Of a stretch of 64,000 nt of DNA, positions 39,475 to 51,442 are shown piece by piece. The stretch lies in the NCBI GenBank assembly GCA_003024785.1, contig PUQB01000919.1:1-64000 (forward strand), in the 5' to 3' direction. This stretch comes from Selaginella tamariscina (taxonomy: Eukaryota > Streptophyta > Lycopodiopsida > Selaginellales > Selaginellaceae). The notes beneath the pieces were generated by a model. That model saw nothing but the letters and a program-made list of their open reading frames with translations. It had not been told where the DNA came from and made no database searches. Within the stretch, counting starts at the first letter, position 1, and each line of letters opens with the position of its first letter. Made by a program: the position numbers and the translations under genes.

Positions 39475-40003
39475 TTAAGCTAAATGGCATAATTGTGAAT
39501 TCGAAATGCCCAAAGCTAGTGTTGAAATAGTTTTATAGATATCTACCTCCTTCACAACAATTTGATGATATCCATTGTGCAAATCTATCTTGGTGAACAC
39601 TTTAGCTCCACTGAGATAATTCATGATAGTATCCACACATGGCATGGGCATTACGTTTGCTTGTTCAGAGCTTTGTAATTTATGCACATCTTCATGATGC
39701 CATTTTTCTTCCTTATGAACAATACTAGTGCATCAAATAGAAACTTGCTTAGTTGTATGAAGCCATATTTAATAACTTCATCACTTGTTTCTTAACTTCT
39801 TGCTCCTCAATATGGCCCAGTAAGAACGACTTATAATAAATGGCTTTCATATCCGATTCCAACACAATCACATGTTTCACACCTCTTGCAAGTGGTAAGT
39901 CATAAGGTAGTTTGGGAGGGAAGACATCAACAAACTTCTCAATGACAACTATTACAACAACTTTGTTCGAGGTGACAATATAAAAACTTGTTTGAAGACT
40001 CAA
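39475..40003 (-). pseudogene. Reverse transcriptase fragments of the decayed gypsy element
   Basis: Two blocks in different frames. 39749-40003 carries the N-terminal RT approach region (KFVDVFPPKLPYDLP). 39475-39687 carries fingers/palm sequence with the first catalytic Asp in FTKIDLHNGYHQI. The polymerase catalytic box should lie between 39150 and 39475 and is not intact. Confidence 0.75.
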
Positions 40004-41867
40004 GCTTTGTTCTAAATCAAGTGTCTTTCACTCCATCATACTCAAGCTTCATTTGTTTGATGCTCCATTTAATCTTAAGCTCCACACGCTCCAAACCAAG
40101 AATGAGATTCACATGCACTAGTAAAAAAGAAAGTCTCAATCAACTGGGTTTTGTTAAACTTTAGTTATAACTACTTCAAACAAGCATTCCAACTCTAAGT
40201 GGCTATCCATGAGGATTCGCACTCAACGTTCACCAAGTCGTCAATAGCATGTGTGTGTGGATCCTTTCGTGCCATGCAATCTACATGTCAAGCAAAAATT
40301 TACCTCGTGATTTATACATGTGTTCCTCTCCATGCTCCATCTCCTGAAACTTCTTAAGCATCTCTTTGTCATTGTCATTATTAAAACTTTTGTCTTTGGG
40401 CTTGTCCCTCCTTATACAATTTACCTTCTAGTGCCTCTCTACACATGTGGTAACATTTGCTATCAAACATCTTGACAATCTTCTTAGGCCGGTTGTTAGT
40501 GCAATAAGAACTAAAGGGTACTAGCTTGGACTTCGGTCTAACATGATTGCTATTCCCTCAATATTCTTGGTGCTTACGAGGACTTAAAGAGGTGCTCCTA
40601 CCACACTTTTTGCCATGTTCCTCATTTTTCTTAAACACCTTCTCCTCCTCATTTAGCAACCGAGGATATTCAAACATCTCTTTTAAATTCTTAAATTAAA
40701 TTACCGAGTTAAGATATTTATGCAAGTTAGCACTTCGTAATCCTATATAAAATAATACATGAGAGACGTCGAATTAAAGAGGATACTCCTTAAAGAGGTT
40801 AGAGAACTCTTCTCAAGTTGCAATCATCTCCTGGTGAGCTAACTACATTGATTTCGGATACATGTCCACCACTTTGCGACTTTATCATATGACTATTAAT
40901 AGTCACTTTTTGTGAAGTAAGCAAGTTTGTTGTTATCTCTAACTAGTTCATAACCTCATTTACATATTCTTTATCATAAAAAGGTGGAACATAAAGACAA
41001 TACAATATTCGACTCTTACCATTCATGGTTCCTTGAGCAAGCTAATCTTTAATAACATCGAACCACTCACAAATCACCTTTAAATAGCCATTCACAAAAT
41101 CACCTTTAAGTAGCCATTCACGTACTTTTGAAATTGTTTTGAATTTTTGACCATGGTATATATCTTGAGCATAATTTCTTAGTTTGTTCATTTCTGCTTA
41201 GCAGCATTTTCCTTTCCTTCTTATTAATCACATGTCTCGAACCTAGATTTAATACCAATTTATTAAGCACCAACGTGTATAATATTAAAGACCTTCACAA
41301 ACCACCTAACCACCCACTCTTGAGCTGCCTCTAGTCTTCACATGCTACTCTTTAAAAGGTTTTCTACACAAATCTACATTAGATTGTGTTTCTTAATCCT
41401 CCTATTTACTTTTATATCATATACATGTATATTTTTAGATTCTTTTAGATTTAAGTACCCATGTCCTTCTAATATTTAAAGAATATTCTACTTTATACTT
41501 TTTGAGGAATATTTTCTAATTTGTTATACAGATTCTTAAAATTATGTTTATTACTATTTTATTTTGAATTAACTAAATTAAATATACTTTCAAAAAATAG
41601 TTATTGTGTTATGCATCAGCTTTTGTTCTTTATTTAATTATTTAATGATCGAGAGACTAACAAAATCATTGACAGATTTTCTTTAAAGAAGAAAATAAAT
41701 TATTTTAAACTTTTACCTTCACCGTGAAAAAGTTTTTATATCGCATTTAATACATATTTAATAAAATACATTAATATGTTATACAAAAGTTATCACCAAA
41801 AGTGTATAGAAACACACCTGGGCACCACATAGTAAATTTCATTAGTGTGTTTTCTCCGAGCTAATTT

Positions 41868-41985
41868 ATCATGCATTTTCAGTAAGTTATATATAAAAGT
41901 TAAACTAAAGCTTATTACTTCTTTAAATCTCAATCTTATCATGCATTTTCAGTAAGTTATATATAAAAGTTAAACTAAAGCTTTA
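41868..41985. repeat. Short tandem duplication
   Basis: TTATCATGCATTTTCAGTAA and the next 30 bp occur at about 41868 and again at about 41936, a unit of 67-68 bp. It lies downstream of the PHS2 stop. Confidence 0.85.
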
Positions 41986-42153
41986 TTACTTCTTTAAATC
42001 TCACATTCCCCTGCATACCTTCAGATCCTTTGAAAAAATTAGATTAACTTATAAACTTTTACCCAATGATTTATTTAATCATTTAAACAATAAAATTCAA
42101 TGTTTTTGATTTATTTTATTTTATTTCTGATAATTTAGGAATGGTGACTTTAT

Positions 42154-42875
42154 TCATGGAACAGGACATTCTTGAATATGCCATATATCCTTAGCATATT
42201 CTTGAATAGTCCTGTCACTGCTAAATTTACCGGATCCTGCTGTGCTTAGAATGGACATCCTAATCCACTTTGCTCTTTCCCTACAAAAACAAAAATATAT
42301 ATAAATAAAAATAATTATATACATTCCATGGTTTAGTTAATAATATATAAGCATACTTATTTAACAAATAAGAAACTCAATGACAAATAATAACATACTA
42401 ATTATTTAATTAATAATGTATAATTAAATTAGATTATATATATAATACCTGTAAGTCTCGTCAACTTTCTTCTGTGCATCCAAGTACTGAGGAAAATCGT
42501 AACCAACTAAAAAGTAGTCTCCACGTCCATAACCACTGTTTCCTATAATATTTTAAAACAAAACAGAGTTAATTCTTATTTTATAAAGTTTTTTTTATAA
42601 TATAAATTATATAAATAATTAATTTCAATTAATTATTTTTTATTATTTACCTTCAAGAGCTTCAAGAAGTGGCTCATAATCATATTCTCCAAATACACGA
42701 CTTCTAATGAAGTCCTTAACCTCATTAAAACGAGGATCGGGTACAAACTACAAATGAAATAAAACTTAGTATATATGTGGTGTGTGTGTGTGTTGCGTGT
42801 CATACTTTTCTTTAGACAAACCCAGAAGCTTAAACGCTAAGCCCGAAGCTCTATATATATACAACTTCAGTGTCA

Positions 42876-42935
<60 letters not shown>

Positions 42936-45922
42936 ACACACTGCATGCATTTTATATATGTATATGTGTATATATATAGTATATACTTGCCTGGCCTTGC
43001 TCACGTTCTTTGCGTAACTTAGATACTTCATGAGCACGAGCTCCGAAAAGGAAGAAATTCTCTTCACCAATTTCTTCACGTATTTCGACATTAGCCCCGT
43101 CTAATGTTCCAATTATTAAACTCCCAGTTAATGCAAATTTCATATTGCTAGTCCCGCTTGCTTCCATGCCTATTAATATAACAATTTTAATAAACATGTA
43201 CATATTTAATAAATATGTAAATGTTTACTAAAATTGTTATTTAGTAAACATGTACATATTTAATAAATTACATTAATATGTTATACAGAAGATGTCATAT
43301 TGTTTATATAATAGTTAAAAGTTGCAGGGGGGAGAGAGAGAGTACCTGCTGTACTTATGTGTTGAGAAAGTTCTGCAGCTGGGATTGCAATCTCTGCAAC
43401 TGTGACATTATAGTTTTGGTATGAAAACCACCTGTATTAAATCACTTAATTAACACTTAATCATATTATGTAGTATATACTAAGAGTATATATCATATTT
43501 ACTATTATAAGGGTTTAATAATAATTATAACAATAATAATGATTAAATATGTATACCTTAAGGTATGCGGATGTGTCTGGATCATTATTTACCACAGAAC
43601 CAACGTCTACAACAAGTTTAACAATTCGCTTAGCTTGTGCATAAGTTGCAAATGCTTTACCACCGAACATAACTGTTCTTGGAACCATGTTTTCACGCTC
43701 TTCAGAGCTCATTTCCTGTATTTAACCAGTAAATATTAATAATATAATATATTTAAATCATAATAATACATATATATTATATACACCTCAGTTATACACT
43801 ATGTTCATAATACTAATTATAAATTATATATTTTATTAAATTTTTATACTGACCTTGAGTTTTTTGTAGCAATAAATAAACAGACAGAATGTTAGTAACT
43901 GACGTTTATACTCGTGGATTCTCTTAATCTGAATGTCAAACAGTGTGTTTGGATCAATCTCGATTCCTGTTACGTCGAGAATATACTTCGCTAATCGTTT
44001 TTTATTGGCTAATTTTGCGACAAACCTTCTTCGTGTAGCTGCTTATCATCAGCAAACTGCAAAAGAATATATCAATACAAATTATATAATATTTCATTAA
44101 CTAATAAAAATAAAAACTATATTTATTAAATATATAGTAAATAAATAATATAAAACTATACATAAAACAAATATAAGTATACATAGGCAGATATGTACAC
44201 GTACATATACACATACATACCTTTCTTAAACCAGTCAGAAGGTCAAGATTAGTAACCCAATTATCAGTCTTTAACCACTTGCTAATTATTGCACTAAGCT
44301 CAGGACTACAGAATCGTAGCCATCTCCTTGGTGTAATCCCATTAGTTTTATTTTGGAATTTCTTTGGCCATAATGAATAAAAGTCCGAAAAACTCTTGTT
44401 TTAATATCTCACTGTGTAACTCCGCAACTCCATTCACCTATTATCAATAAACATATATTAATAAAATAGTATGTTGAATACGGATTAACTTAGTTTAATT
44501 ATTAAATATATTAATATACACATACGTATATAGAAATATATAGAAACATACATGTATATATATGTTACTTACAGAGTGTGAAGATACAACACACATATGT
44601 GCCATGCGTACAACTTTCTTTTGAGAATTGGAGTTGTCCAAAATACGTAAGCTTTCCAGTTTGCTTTCTAACTCAGGCCGGTTTTGTTGTACAAATACAA
44701 TAAACTGCATATATAATATTTAAAGAAATTAATATAATACAATAAAAAATTGTATAAAATTTTAGTTTAATATTAATGTTGTATTATAATTAAGTATATA
44801 ATAATTATTAAAAAATGAGGCTTACTCTTTTATCAATCTCAGCAATGATCTCCATGTGACGAGGTAAAAGTTTGGCCATGACTGCTTGTGACCATTTCTC
44901 AAGTGCTTCTGGTAACACCGTATGATTGGTATATGCTATAGTCCTGCATATAAAATCATTAATAATTAATAAATATATAAATCTTAATAAATAATAAACA
45001 ATTACATATACAATAGATTATAATATCGAAGTATATGATATTATAGTTATATTAATTATTATAATGTATTAAATTTCTTACTTTGTGGTAATATCCCATG
45101 CATGGTCCCATCCAAGGCCCTCTTCATCCATAAGTATTCTCATTAATTCAGGTATTGCCAGGTTGGATGCGTATCATTTAATTGAATAGCCACTTTATTT
45201 GGATATTCATCCCATGATATTTCTTTATGTTTACGTCTCTCCTTAAACCGTGCAAATATATCCTAGAAATATGAATTACCAATTATTAATTATTAATAAT
45301 ATATACTATCAATTATTAATAATAATCATTAATTATTTTTTATTACATTATTGACTTTAATTAATTAACTTATTAAACAATTAAATATACCTGTAAAGAA
45401 GCGCTGCATAGCATATATTTTGCTTAAGCCTAAGAAGTTTACCTCCCTCTGTCTCGTCTCCAGGGTAAAGTACAGAACATATCTGTTAATAATTAAACTT
45501 TTAACTCCACAATAAATAAATATTATACACACACAACACACACACATATACATACACATACATATATACATTCAAACATATACATACATACATACTCAAT
45601 CTCTATACATACTACATATAATAATACACACACACACAACACACACACATATATATATATATATTATATATGTACACAGACGTATATAGAACCTGATTGG
45701 CTTTGAGCTGTAGTTGGACGGCATCCTCGTGTTTGCCAGCATTGAAAGCATATAGATCAAAGTCTGTTGATGGAACACGTGCGTCCCAAATACGAAGGCT
45801 AATCGTGTTCTTTGTTTTATAGCCAGGGATTGGTATATCATATGCTAATGCTTGAATTAATTCTCCCCCAACCCATTCCCTCCTATATATATACAGATAT
45901 ATACATATTTACACGTATATAG

Positions 45923-45963
<41 letters not shown>

Positions 45964-46891
45964 TGCATAATATAAACACAAAATAATGTATACATATTAT
46001 TAATAAAATATTACCTGCCGTCCGGGTTAACGTGCACTTCACCAAAGAAGCGAATGGGATAGGTTATATCATGTCTCACAATCTCCCATGGGCTAAATTT
46101 CTGCAAAAATAAATTAATTAAAAAATCAAATAAATCATAATTAATGAAGTACATTATTTAGCAAATCTGTTATTAAAAATATATAAATTGCTATCTCACA
46201 ATATTAATTTATTTCATTAATAAAATTAACTATATTAGCAAATTATTTAGTTAATTTTAATTAAGATTTAACATCTATAATATTAACAGTTAAGTATATT
46301 AGTGTAATAATTGATTAATACAATAGTAGGAAATATAGTTACCTCTAGCCAGTCTTCGGCAACCTCTTCTTGGCCTTTATGTGAAACTCGCTGTTTAAAC
46401 AAACCGTATTTATAACGCAAACCATAACCCCACGCAGGCAAGTTTAACGTTGCCATGGAGTCTAAAAAACACGAAGCAAGTCTTCCTAAACCTCCGTTAC
46501 CAAGTGCTGCATCTTTCTCCTACAATTAAATATAATTAGTATACAAATTTAAACACTATTAGCATATAATATTTATGTATACACATGTTATCATTAGTAT
46601 ATATGCATTATATCATATTACAATGTGTGTGGTGTGTGTGTAGAGAGAGAGAGAGAGAGTTACTTGTTCACGTATGCTTTCGAGGTCATGTCCCAGTTTA
46701 TTTAAAGCAGCCGCATAAGCACCGGTTAAACCAAGATTACCAATGGCATTAGTTAAAGCCCTTCCTTGTAAATACTCCATAGACAAATAGTATGTCTGTT
46801 TTGGATCCTCTTTGTGAAAATGCTTATACGTATCATTCCATCTCTGCACATAGTAACACTATTAGACGTGTGTGCGTGTTTATGCATATAT

Positions 46892-46939
<48 letters not shown>

Positions 46940-47124
46940 AGGTGTGTATAGATATCAATATACAAAGGTGCATACATATATACTTTAGTTAATTATACTT
47001 GTGTGCATTCAAAAACTGAATGTACAACCTTTATATTGTATATATAGACACATAAATTAAATAAATACAGTATACTTGAGTGTGCATGATATTGACGTTG
47101 TTTTACTGTGTTTGTTTGTTTCCT

Positions 47125-47205
<81 letters not shown>

Positions 47206-47509
47206 AGTACAAATACAAAAATGTATATATACATATAGACACACACACACACACACACACACCACACGTACATTCAAATATATATGCTGTAACAATTGAA
47301 ATATTAATTAAGCACATTACCTGAATAAGAGCATCACGAACACTCTGTGCAGTGGAGAAGAAGGCCTGTTCTTCCTCAAATTTAAATGGGGAAAAGTGGG
47401 GATTAAACTGAGAATGATACACTATATTTGCAGCTACCCCAGATGGGTCCTCGGGATTTGGGTGTGCAATTTGCGGGATTGTTGGGGAACCATCCTCAAT
47501 CCCCTCCAT
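42154..47509 (-). CDS. PHS2: Cytosolic alpha-1,4-glucan phosphorylase, 17 exons
   Basis: The enzyme splits alpha-1,4-glucans with phosphate to give glucose-1-phosphate; the cytosolic plant form acts on maltose-derived heteroglycan. Exons (minus strand): 47321-47509, 46664-46843, 46343-46519, 46015-46100, 45693-45882, 45391-45482, 45082-45262, 44826-44943, 44573-44704, 44221-44437, 43854-44056, 43557-43715, 43346-43431, 42991-43169, 42651-42747, 42449-42542, 42154-42280. Phases agree at every junction. Landmarks are [47 protein letters not shown] and the PLP-lysine motif [10 protein letters not shown] in exon 14. There is no plastid-type insertion of about 78 residues ([18 protein letters not shown] is continuous), no obvious transit peptide, and the end is CPVP, so it is the H/PHS2 type. 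Five small indels break the frame (exons 6, 7, 10, 11, 13). Intron 14 has a GC donor. Confidence 0.93.
42877..42945. repeat. (TC)n(AC)n microsatellite in PHS2 intron 14
   Basis: A compound tract in the intron after the GC-donor exon. Equivalent tracts sit at the same place in several ghost copies, so it predates the duplications. Confidence 0.9.
46890..47262. repeat. Microsatellites in PHS2 intron 1
   Basis: (AT)n at about 46890-46932, (TG)n at 47127-47148, (AG)n at 47152-47204 and (AC)n at 47239-47262, all inside the first intron (46844-47320). Nearby long frames encode only low-complexity peptides. Confidence 0.9.
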
Positions 47510-48623
47510 TCTCAGTGGGGAATGAATGGGATTCTATGGGATTTGTATATTTCTGCAACTTATATGAGATGTAAGAGGGAAAAATGGGGAAGAAATGGGA
47601 TGTAAGACGGGAAAAATGGGAGAAAAATGGGACATATAAATCTCAATTACTGTTCACTCACTTTAGAGGTGTCAATAAATCCACCGTCCAAACTTAAAAA
47701 AAAGGGTGGGAATCACCTGATTTGTTTGATGTACACATGTCAGTGTTGCATGCATTTGTTTGATGCACACATGGCAGTGTTGCATGCGTTGCCCTTGTTG
47801 CCCTTTTTTCCCTCGCCCTTTTCATATGTTATATTCAAAGAATATTCGTTTAGATATAAACTTCTTTTAAGTTTAAATATTTATATTTATATTGTTTTTG
47901 GAAACGTCAAAGGCTCCTGTTCTCTTCGTTTACAGACATATAATAAAAAAAATTTTTTAAAAAAGTATATTATTTCATATGTAGGAATTGAAGATATGCT
48001 TATTAATAGTTTATACTATAAATTTAGTGCACACACATTTATAAGGACATATTATACATTATTAAACAGATTTACTAATGAGTTACATTTAACACTTCGA
48101 ATATATACACACATCACTATTGGGATGTATATTATTAATATTCTTAGAGGAAGTTATAATGAAAAAAAGATTTAATTTTCTTCATAAAATTTTAAATTTT
48201 TAAAAGTTACTTTTTTATATTTGTTTTAATAAAAATAAATAAAGCTATATGTATTTAATACTTTTTCAAAAGAGAACTATATATAAAGATATTATTTAAA
48301 ATATTATCAAGCTAATTGAAAATTATTATAATTATTTTCAGTTATTTAGTTATGGTATATAAATGTACTATAATAATGATTCAAAATATAAATGCTTAAC
48401 TTATTAAGGTTGTTTAAATTATAATACAATCTTTTTAATAAGTTATTTATGTACCATATTAAAGATAATAATTAAATTAAAAGGTTATATTAGAAATAAT
48501 AATTGAGTTAAGGATTCAGCCTAAGAATAAATGAATAAAAAATGGTTAATCTTGAGCATGAATACATTTAAGAATTTAAAATATAAGTTTATCGTGTTAA
48601 CAATAATAATAAGGTTCAAAATT
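47510..48623. other. PHS2 upstream region and AT-rich spacer
   Basis: 47510-47640 holds the presumed 5-prime leader and promoter, with repeated ATGGGAT/AAATGGG words in opposed orientations. A direct repeat of about 35 bp (TTTGATG..ACACATG.CAGTGTTGCATGC) occurs at 47724 and 47758. An open frame of 182 codons at 47627-48175 is rejected as a gene because its composition is that of AT-rich spacer. Confidence 0.45.
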
Positions 48624-48918
48624 ATTAAATAATTTATAAAATCTTAAGAATAAACTCATCAAATTAAAATAATAACTAAATTAAATCATTGTGTTAAATA
48701 TAATAATTTTGCTAAGGATTATTGTTAATCTTGAGTGTTAAGGGATTACTAAGTTTAATTTTTATATCATATGCAAATATACTCTATAGCAGTATATGTA
48801 CATGTGTATCTTTTATGTATAATATGTATGTATGTATGTACGTGTGAGTGTTTGTGTGTGTGGTGTCATATTACTTTGTGTTTCTTAATGCAATAGTTGA
48901 TATATAGCAGTCACATTG
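48624..48918. repeat. Direct repeat, left copy, flanking the Cry-like gene
   Basis: Matches 51443-51702 in the same orientation, from ATTAAATAATTTATAAAATC to TTACTTTGTGTTTCTTA, with scattered substitutions and indels. This copy continues uninterrupted into ATGCAATAGTTGA. That word is found after the Harbinger element at 58449, so the left copy preserves the empty target site. Confidence 0.9.
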
Positions 48919-48970
48919 TGTGTGTGTGTGTGTGTGTGTGTCTATACACACACACATACATATATATATA

Positions 48971-49003
<33 letters not shown>
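48917..49003. repeat. (TG)n / (AC)n opposed microsatellites
   Basis: A (TG)n run, a short TCTATACACAC/TATAGACACAC symmetrical centre and an (AC)n run together form a long imperfect palindrome that could fold into a stem. Confidence 0.85.
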
Positions 49004-49006
<3 letters not shown>

Positions 49007-49750
49007 GCTTAAAACTATACACAGCATTTTAATAATTTTATGGTACATATGTAATAGGAGGTTGCACCAAGCATTTCGTATATTATATGGTTATAATACA
49101 CATATCATGGTTACGACAATACCTAAATTCAATTTTATTATTATAAATTACGTTGTTAAATTATAATATTACTTTTAAGCACTAATATGAGCATTTTCTT
49201 AATCTGTAGCATGCGAATTAATACAATGGTAATCGTCTGATTTTATATGCATGCCTAATATATTTTACTAATAACTCGATTTTTCTAACTGCAGTGACTT
49301 ATATATATATAGCGGTATATACATAGATGGTATAGTTTAAGTAGTTATATTAATTGCAGTGGACTCGTACACACATGCACATTTAAGTACAATTATTAGA
49401 ACAACTTGCAATATTACTATCAATATAAAGTTAGGTATGTACATAGTTTTGTATCTGTTAACATCACGACATATCTATAAAGCATAGAACATATCTTACG
49501 TACAGATATGATGTATTAATAATAAACTTATAAACTCTATTTAATTATTTGATTGGCATTTGATTGCATTAGAAATTATTTGGGCACAATATGATAATAA
49601 CTGTTTTGTATCAGCTGGAATTTCAGATTTAATTGTATGGTTGTAGAAGCTTCACATCTTATCCAGTCCCAATATAAACACTCCCCGTTGGAATGATATT
49701 GCCACCAGTTCCATAGTCTCTTGCTTCTTTCTAATTTCCTACTTCTCACG
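49004..49750. other. Upstream region of the Cry-like gene
   Basis: AT-rich, with no genes. The stretch 49670-49750, just before the ATG, is less A+T-rich and pyrimidine-rich (CCATAGTCTCTTGCTTC), as expected for a 5-prime leader. TATAAACACTCC at about 49674 is a possible TATA box about 75 bp upstream of the start codon. Confidence 0.4.
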
Positions 49751-51127
49751 ATGTCGGCTGATCCAAGTGAAGTCCTCGATGTATTTGCAGGCACTCTGCA
49801 GAATGTGATCTCTAACATTCCCTTTGCGGGAGCTCTGGGAGGTGCACTCTTCGGTTTCGTGTGGGGAAAGGTGAAAGCCCAGAGCCCACAAAGGATGTCA
49901 CCAAACAAATGGCGAGCATGATCCAGGAGGTGAAAGATTACATCAATGAGAAGCTGACTTATGCCAAGCAGCAGATATGCGAAGATGCAATAGCTTCCTT
50001 CAATGCCAGTGCTGACGATCTCCATGTGCAAATCCCTAAGCTGTCTGATCATCCGGAATCTGCATCAATAGTTATCTCCACGCATCAGAAATGTGTGGAG
50101 AAAGCCAGGTACATAGATCTTATAATATGAATTTACTTATTGTTACACTTAAAAATTGCAGTGAAGCTTTGATGTTCTGTTCGATCTGCAATGGGGTCAT
50201 GTCACCATCCACAACTACGCTATCATGGCAGCTCTCTACTTGGCTCTCCTGGACGATGGGATAAAGGATTCTGGAAACTGGGGGATCAACCCAGTTCTTA
50301 AGGACACTTACGTCGATCGCAGAAAGCGCTTCTTCAGAAGCAAGGAGTTCAGCAAGCTGTTAGCAAAATCCATGGATGGCATCGGTCAGGGAAACGTTGC
50401 TCTCAGACGGCTTAGCATTGATACAACTCAGGTATACATATATATATATACATACGTAAGATTATACTGATCTAAGGCTATTAGGTGACCAATCTGTGGT
50501 ACTGTTTCAACCCTGAGGTGTACCCTTATGGTACCCGGAAATACTGCAACCCTTAGCAGCCAGCCAAGGTGCTCCAACCAATAAAACCAAGCATGTGTAC
50601 TTGCAACCTCCTGTAGGAACTGTTCACTGCGTGGTGAACAACATGCCGGGTGGCTACTTGAGACAAGTTTTGGCTACAAGAGAGCAGTCCACTACCTGGC
50701 ATCCCTACTATAGGATGTCACTGGAAGTCTGTTAAACTTTATCTCACCGGATGGGAGCTACCCCAAGACTGTTGAAGTACGCTACTACCGGATTAAGGAT
50801 GCAAGCACTACCAAGTTCATAGGTCTTGACCACGCCATTAAGGTCTCTCTCTCCACTGGTAGCACTGTTGAGGCGCCAATACCGGGTTCTGGTACGGTCA
50901 AGGGGACGGTTGTCTTTGACACTGAGGCCGTGGTTCTTAACTCGGAGCATCCTACGGTCAACATATTCAGGAGGGGAGTTGCAGAGAAAGCAAAGCTTGA
51001 GTGTGTCAAGCTTGGAACCCTGAATCTCACTGGTCCTTCTAATGTCACTGTTCAGTGGAAGCCAACTGCAAGCCAAGCAAGATCCCAGGTGCTCTTGTCC
51101 GCGGTGGAGCTCATGGTGGCTGTTTGA
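49751..51127 (+). CDS. Delta-endotoxin (Cry) domain I-like protein, three exons, frame breaks
   Basis: I infer a relation to the N-terminal helical domain of bacterial three-domain Cry proteins, the part that inserts into membranes. What I see: an N-terminal Pro/Gly-rich hydrophobic helix ending in Trp-Gly (IPFAGALGGALFGFVWG), an amphipathic helix with the IQEVKDYINEKL pattern, and a YAIMAALYLALLDDG...NWG segment matching the conserved Cry helix-5 pattern Y..AA.L.L.LL.D....G.WG. Proposed exons are 49751-50108, 50167-50431 and 50485-51127. Phases fit for a first intron with its acceptor at 50166. The C-terminal half is not recognisably Cry domain II or III. The frame breaks near 49862-49870 (G run), 50545-50560 and 50725-50735. 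This is either a pseudogene or indel error. Codons are more GC-rich than the surroundings. Length would be near 420 residues, shorter than a three-domain Cry core. No function is asserted. Confidence 0.6.
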
Positions 51128-51442
51128 AGTTTGTCTAGAGAAATCGAGTGGTTTGTGTTGAATAATGTTCACGGTAGTATTGCTATACGCAGTGCTGCTT
51201 ATCTACCATAAATAAATGTCCGTCTAGGGCAGTTAAAACTAGTAAAACGTACATAATCTAACGGTCACGGAGAAAAGAAAAGGTAGATAGACAATCCAAT
51301 GGGTACGATTGAAAGGAAACCATACATAATCTAACGGCTAAGATAAAAAGGATTAGTACAACAAAAAGGATATGGGAGGTTATACAAAGAAAGGTTTATA
51401 CGTACTTCGAGACATCTCATACGATGGCTTTAAGTGCTAGTG
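51128..51442. other. Downstream region of the Cry-like gene
   Basis: Contains a short repeated word, ACATAATCTAACGG (near 51250 and 51326). No other gene is present. Confidence 0.4.

Larger units (their letters stand above)
37240..41430 (-). mobile_element. Badly decayed Ty3/gypsy element
   Basis: Read on the minus strand, pol fragments appear in gypsy order. 39749-40003 is the protease-to-RT linker (IEKFVDVFPPKLP). 39475-39687 is reverse transcriptase (VFTKIDLHNGYHQIVV). 38764-39156 is RNase H (CDVNGVVIGVVLMQKGRP, WYLMYEQELLVIV). Weak integrase traces lie at 38.2-38.7 kb and gag-like sequence at 40.0-41.2 kb. A plausible degenerate tRNA-Met primer site (TTGGTATTAAATCTAGG, minus sense) lies near 41242-41258. 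Flanks near 37.27-37.40 and 41.39-41.46 kb share CTTAATCCT...TATTT...TTTGGATTCTT-like words and may be the LTRs. Many stops and shifts make it inactive. Ends are approximate. Confidence 0.75.

Noticed and set aside
39251..39478. Plus-strand open frame within the decayed gypsy element
   Set aside because: Antisense to reverse transcriptase homology on the minus strand.
47057..47295. Open frames encoding Ser-Leu and Thr-His runs in PHS2 intron 1
   Set aside because: Microsatellite translation. The intron boundaries are well supported by phosphorylase homology.
42154..47509. Plastidic (L-type, PHS1) phosphorylase
   Set aside because: The characteristic insertion of about 78 residues is absent at exon 9, there is no clear transit peptide, and the C-terminus is the cytosolic-type CPVP.
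47627..48175. 182-codon open frame
   Set aside because: AT-rich spacer composition, no recognisable motif, and no splice or promoter context. It looks like a chance frame.
49576..50052. 158-codon open frame on the minus strand
   Set aside because: Antisense shadow of the better supported Cry-like exon 1. Its peptide has no family signal.
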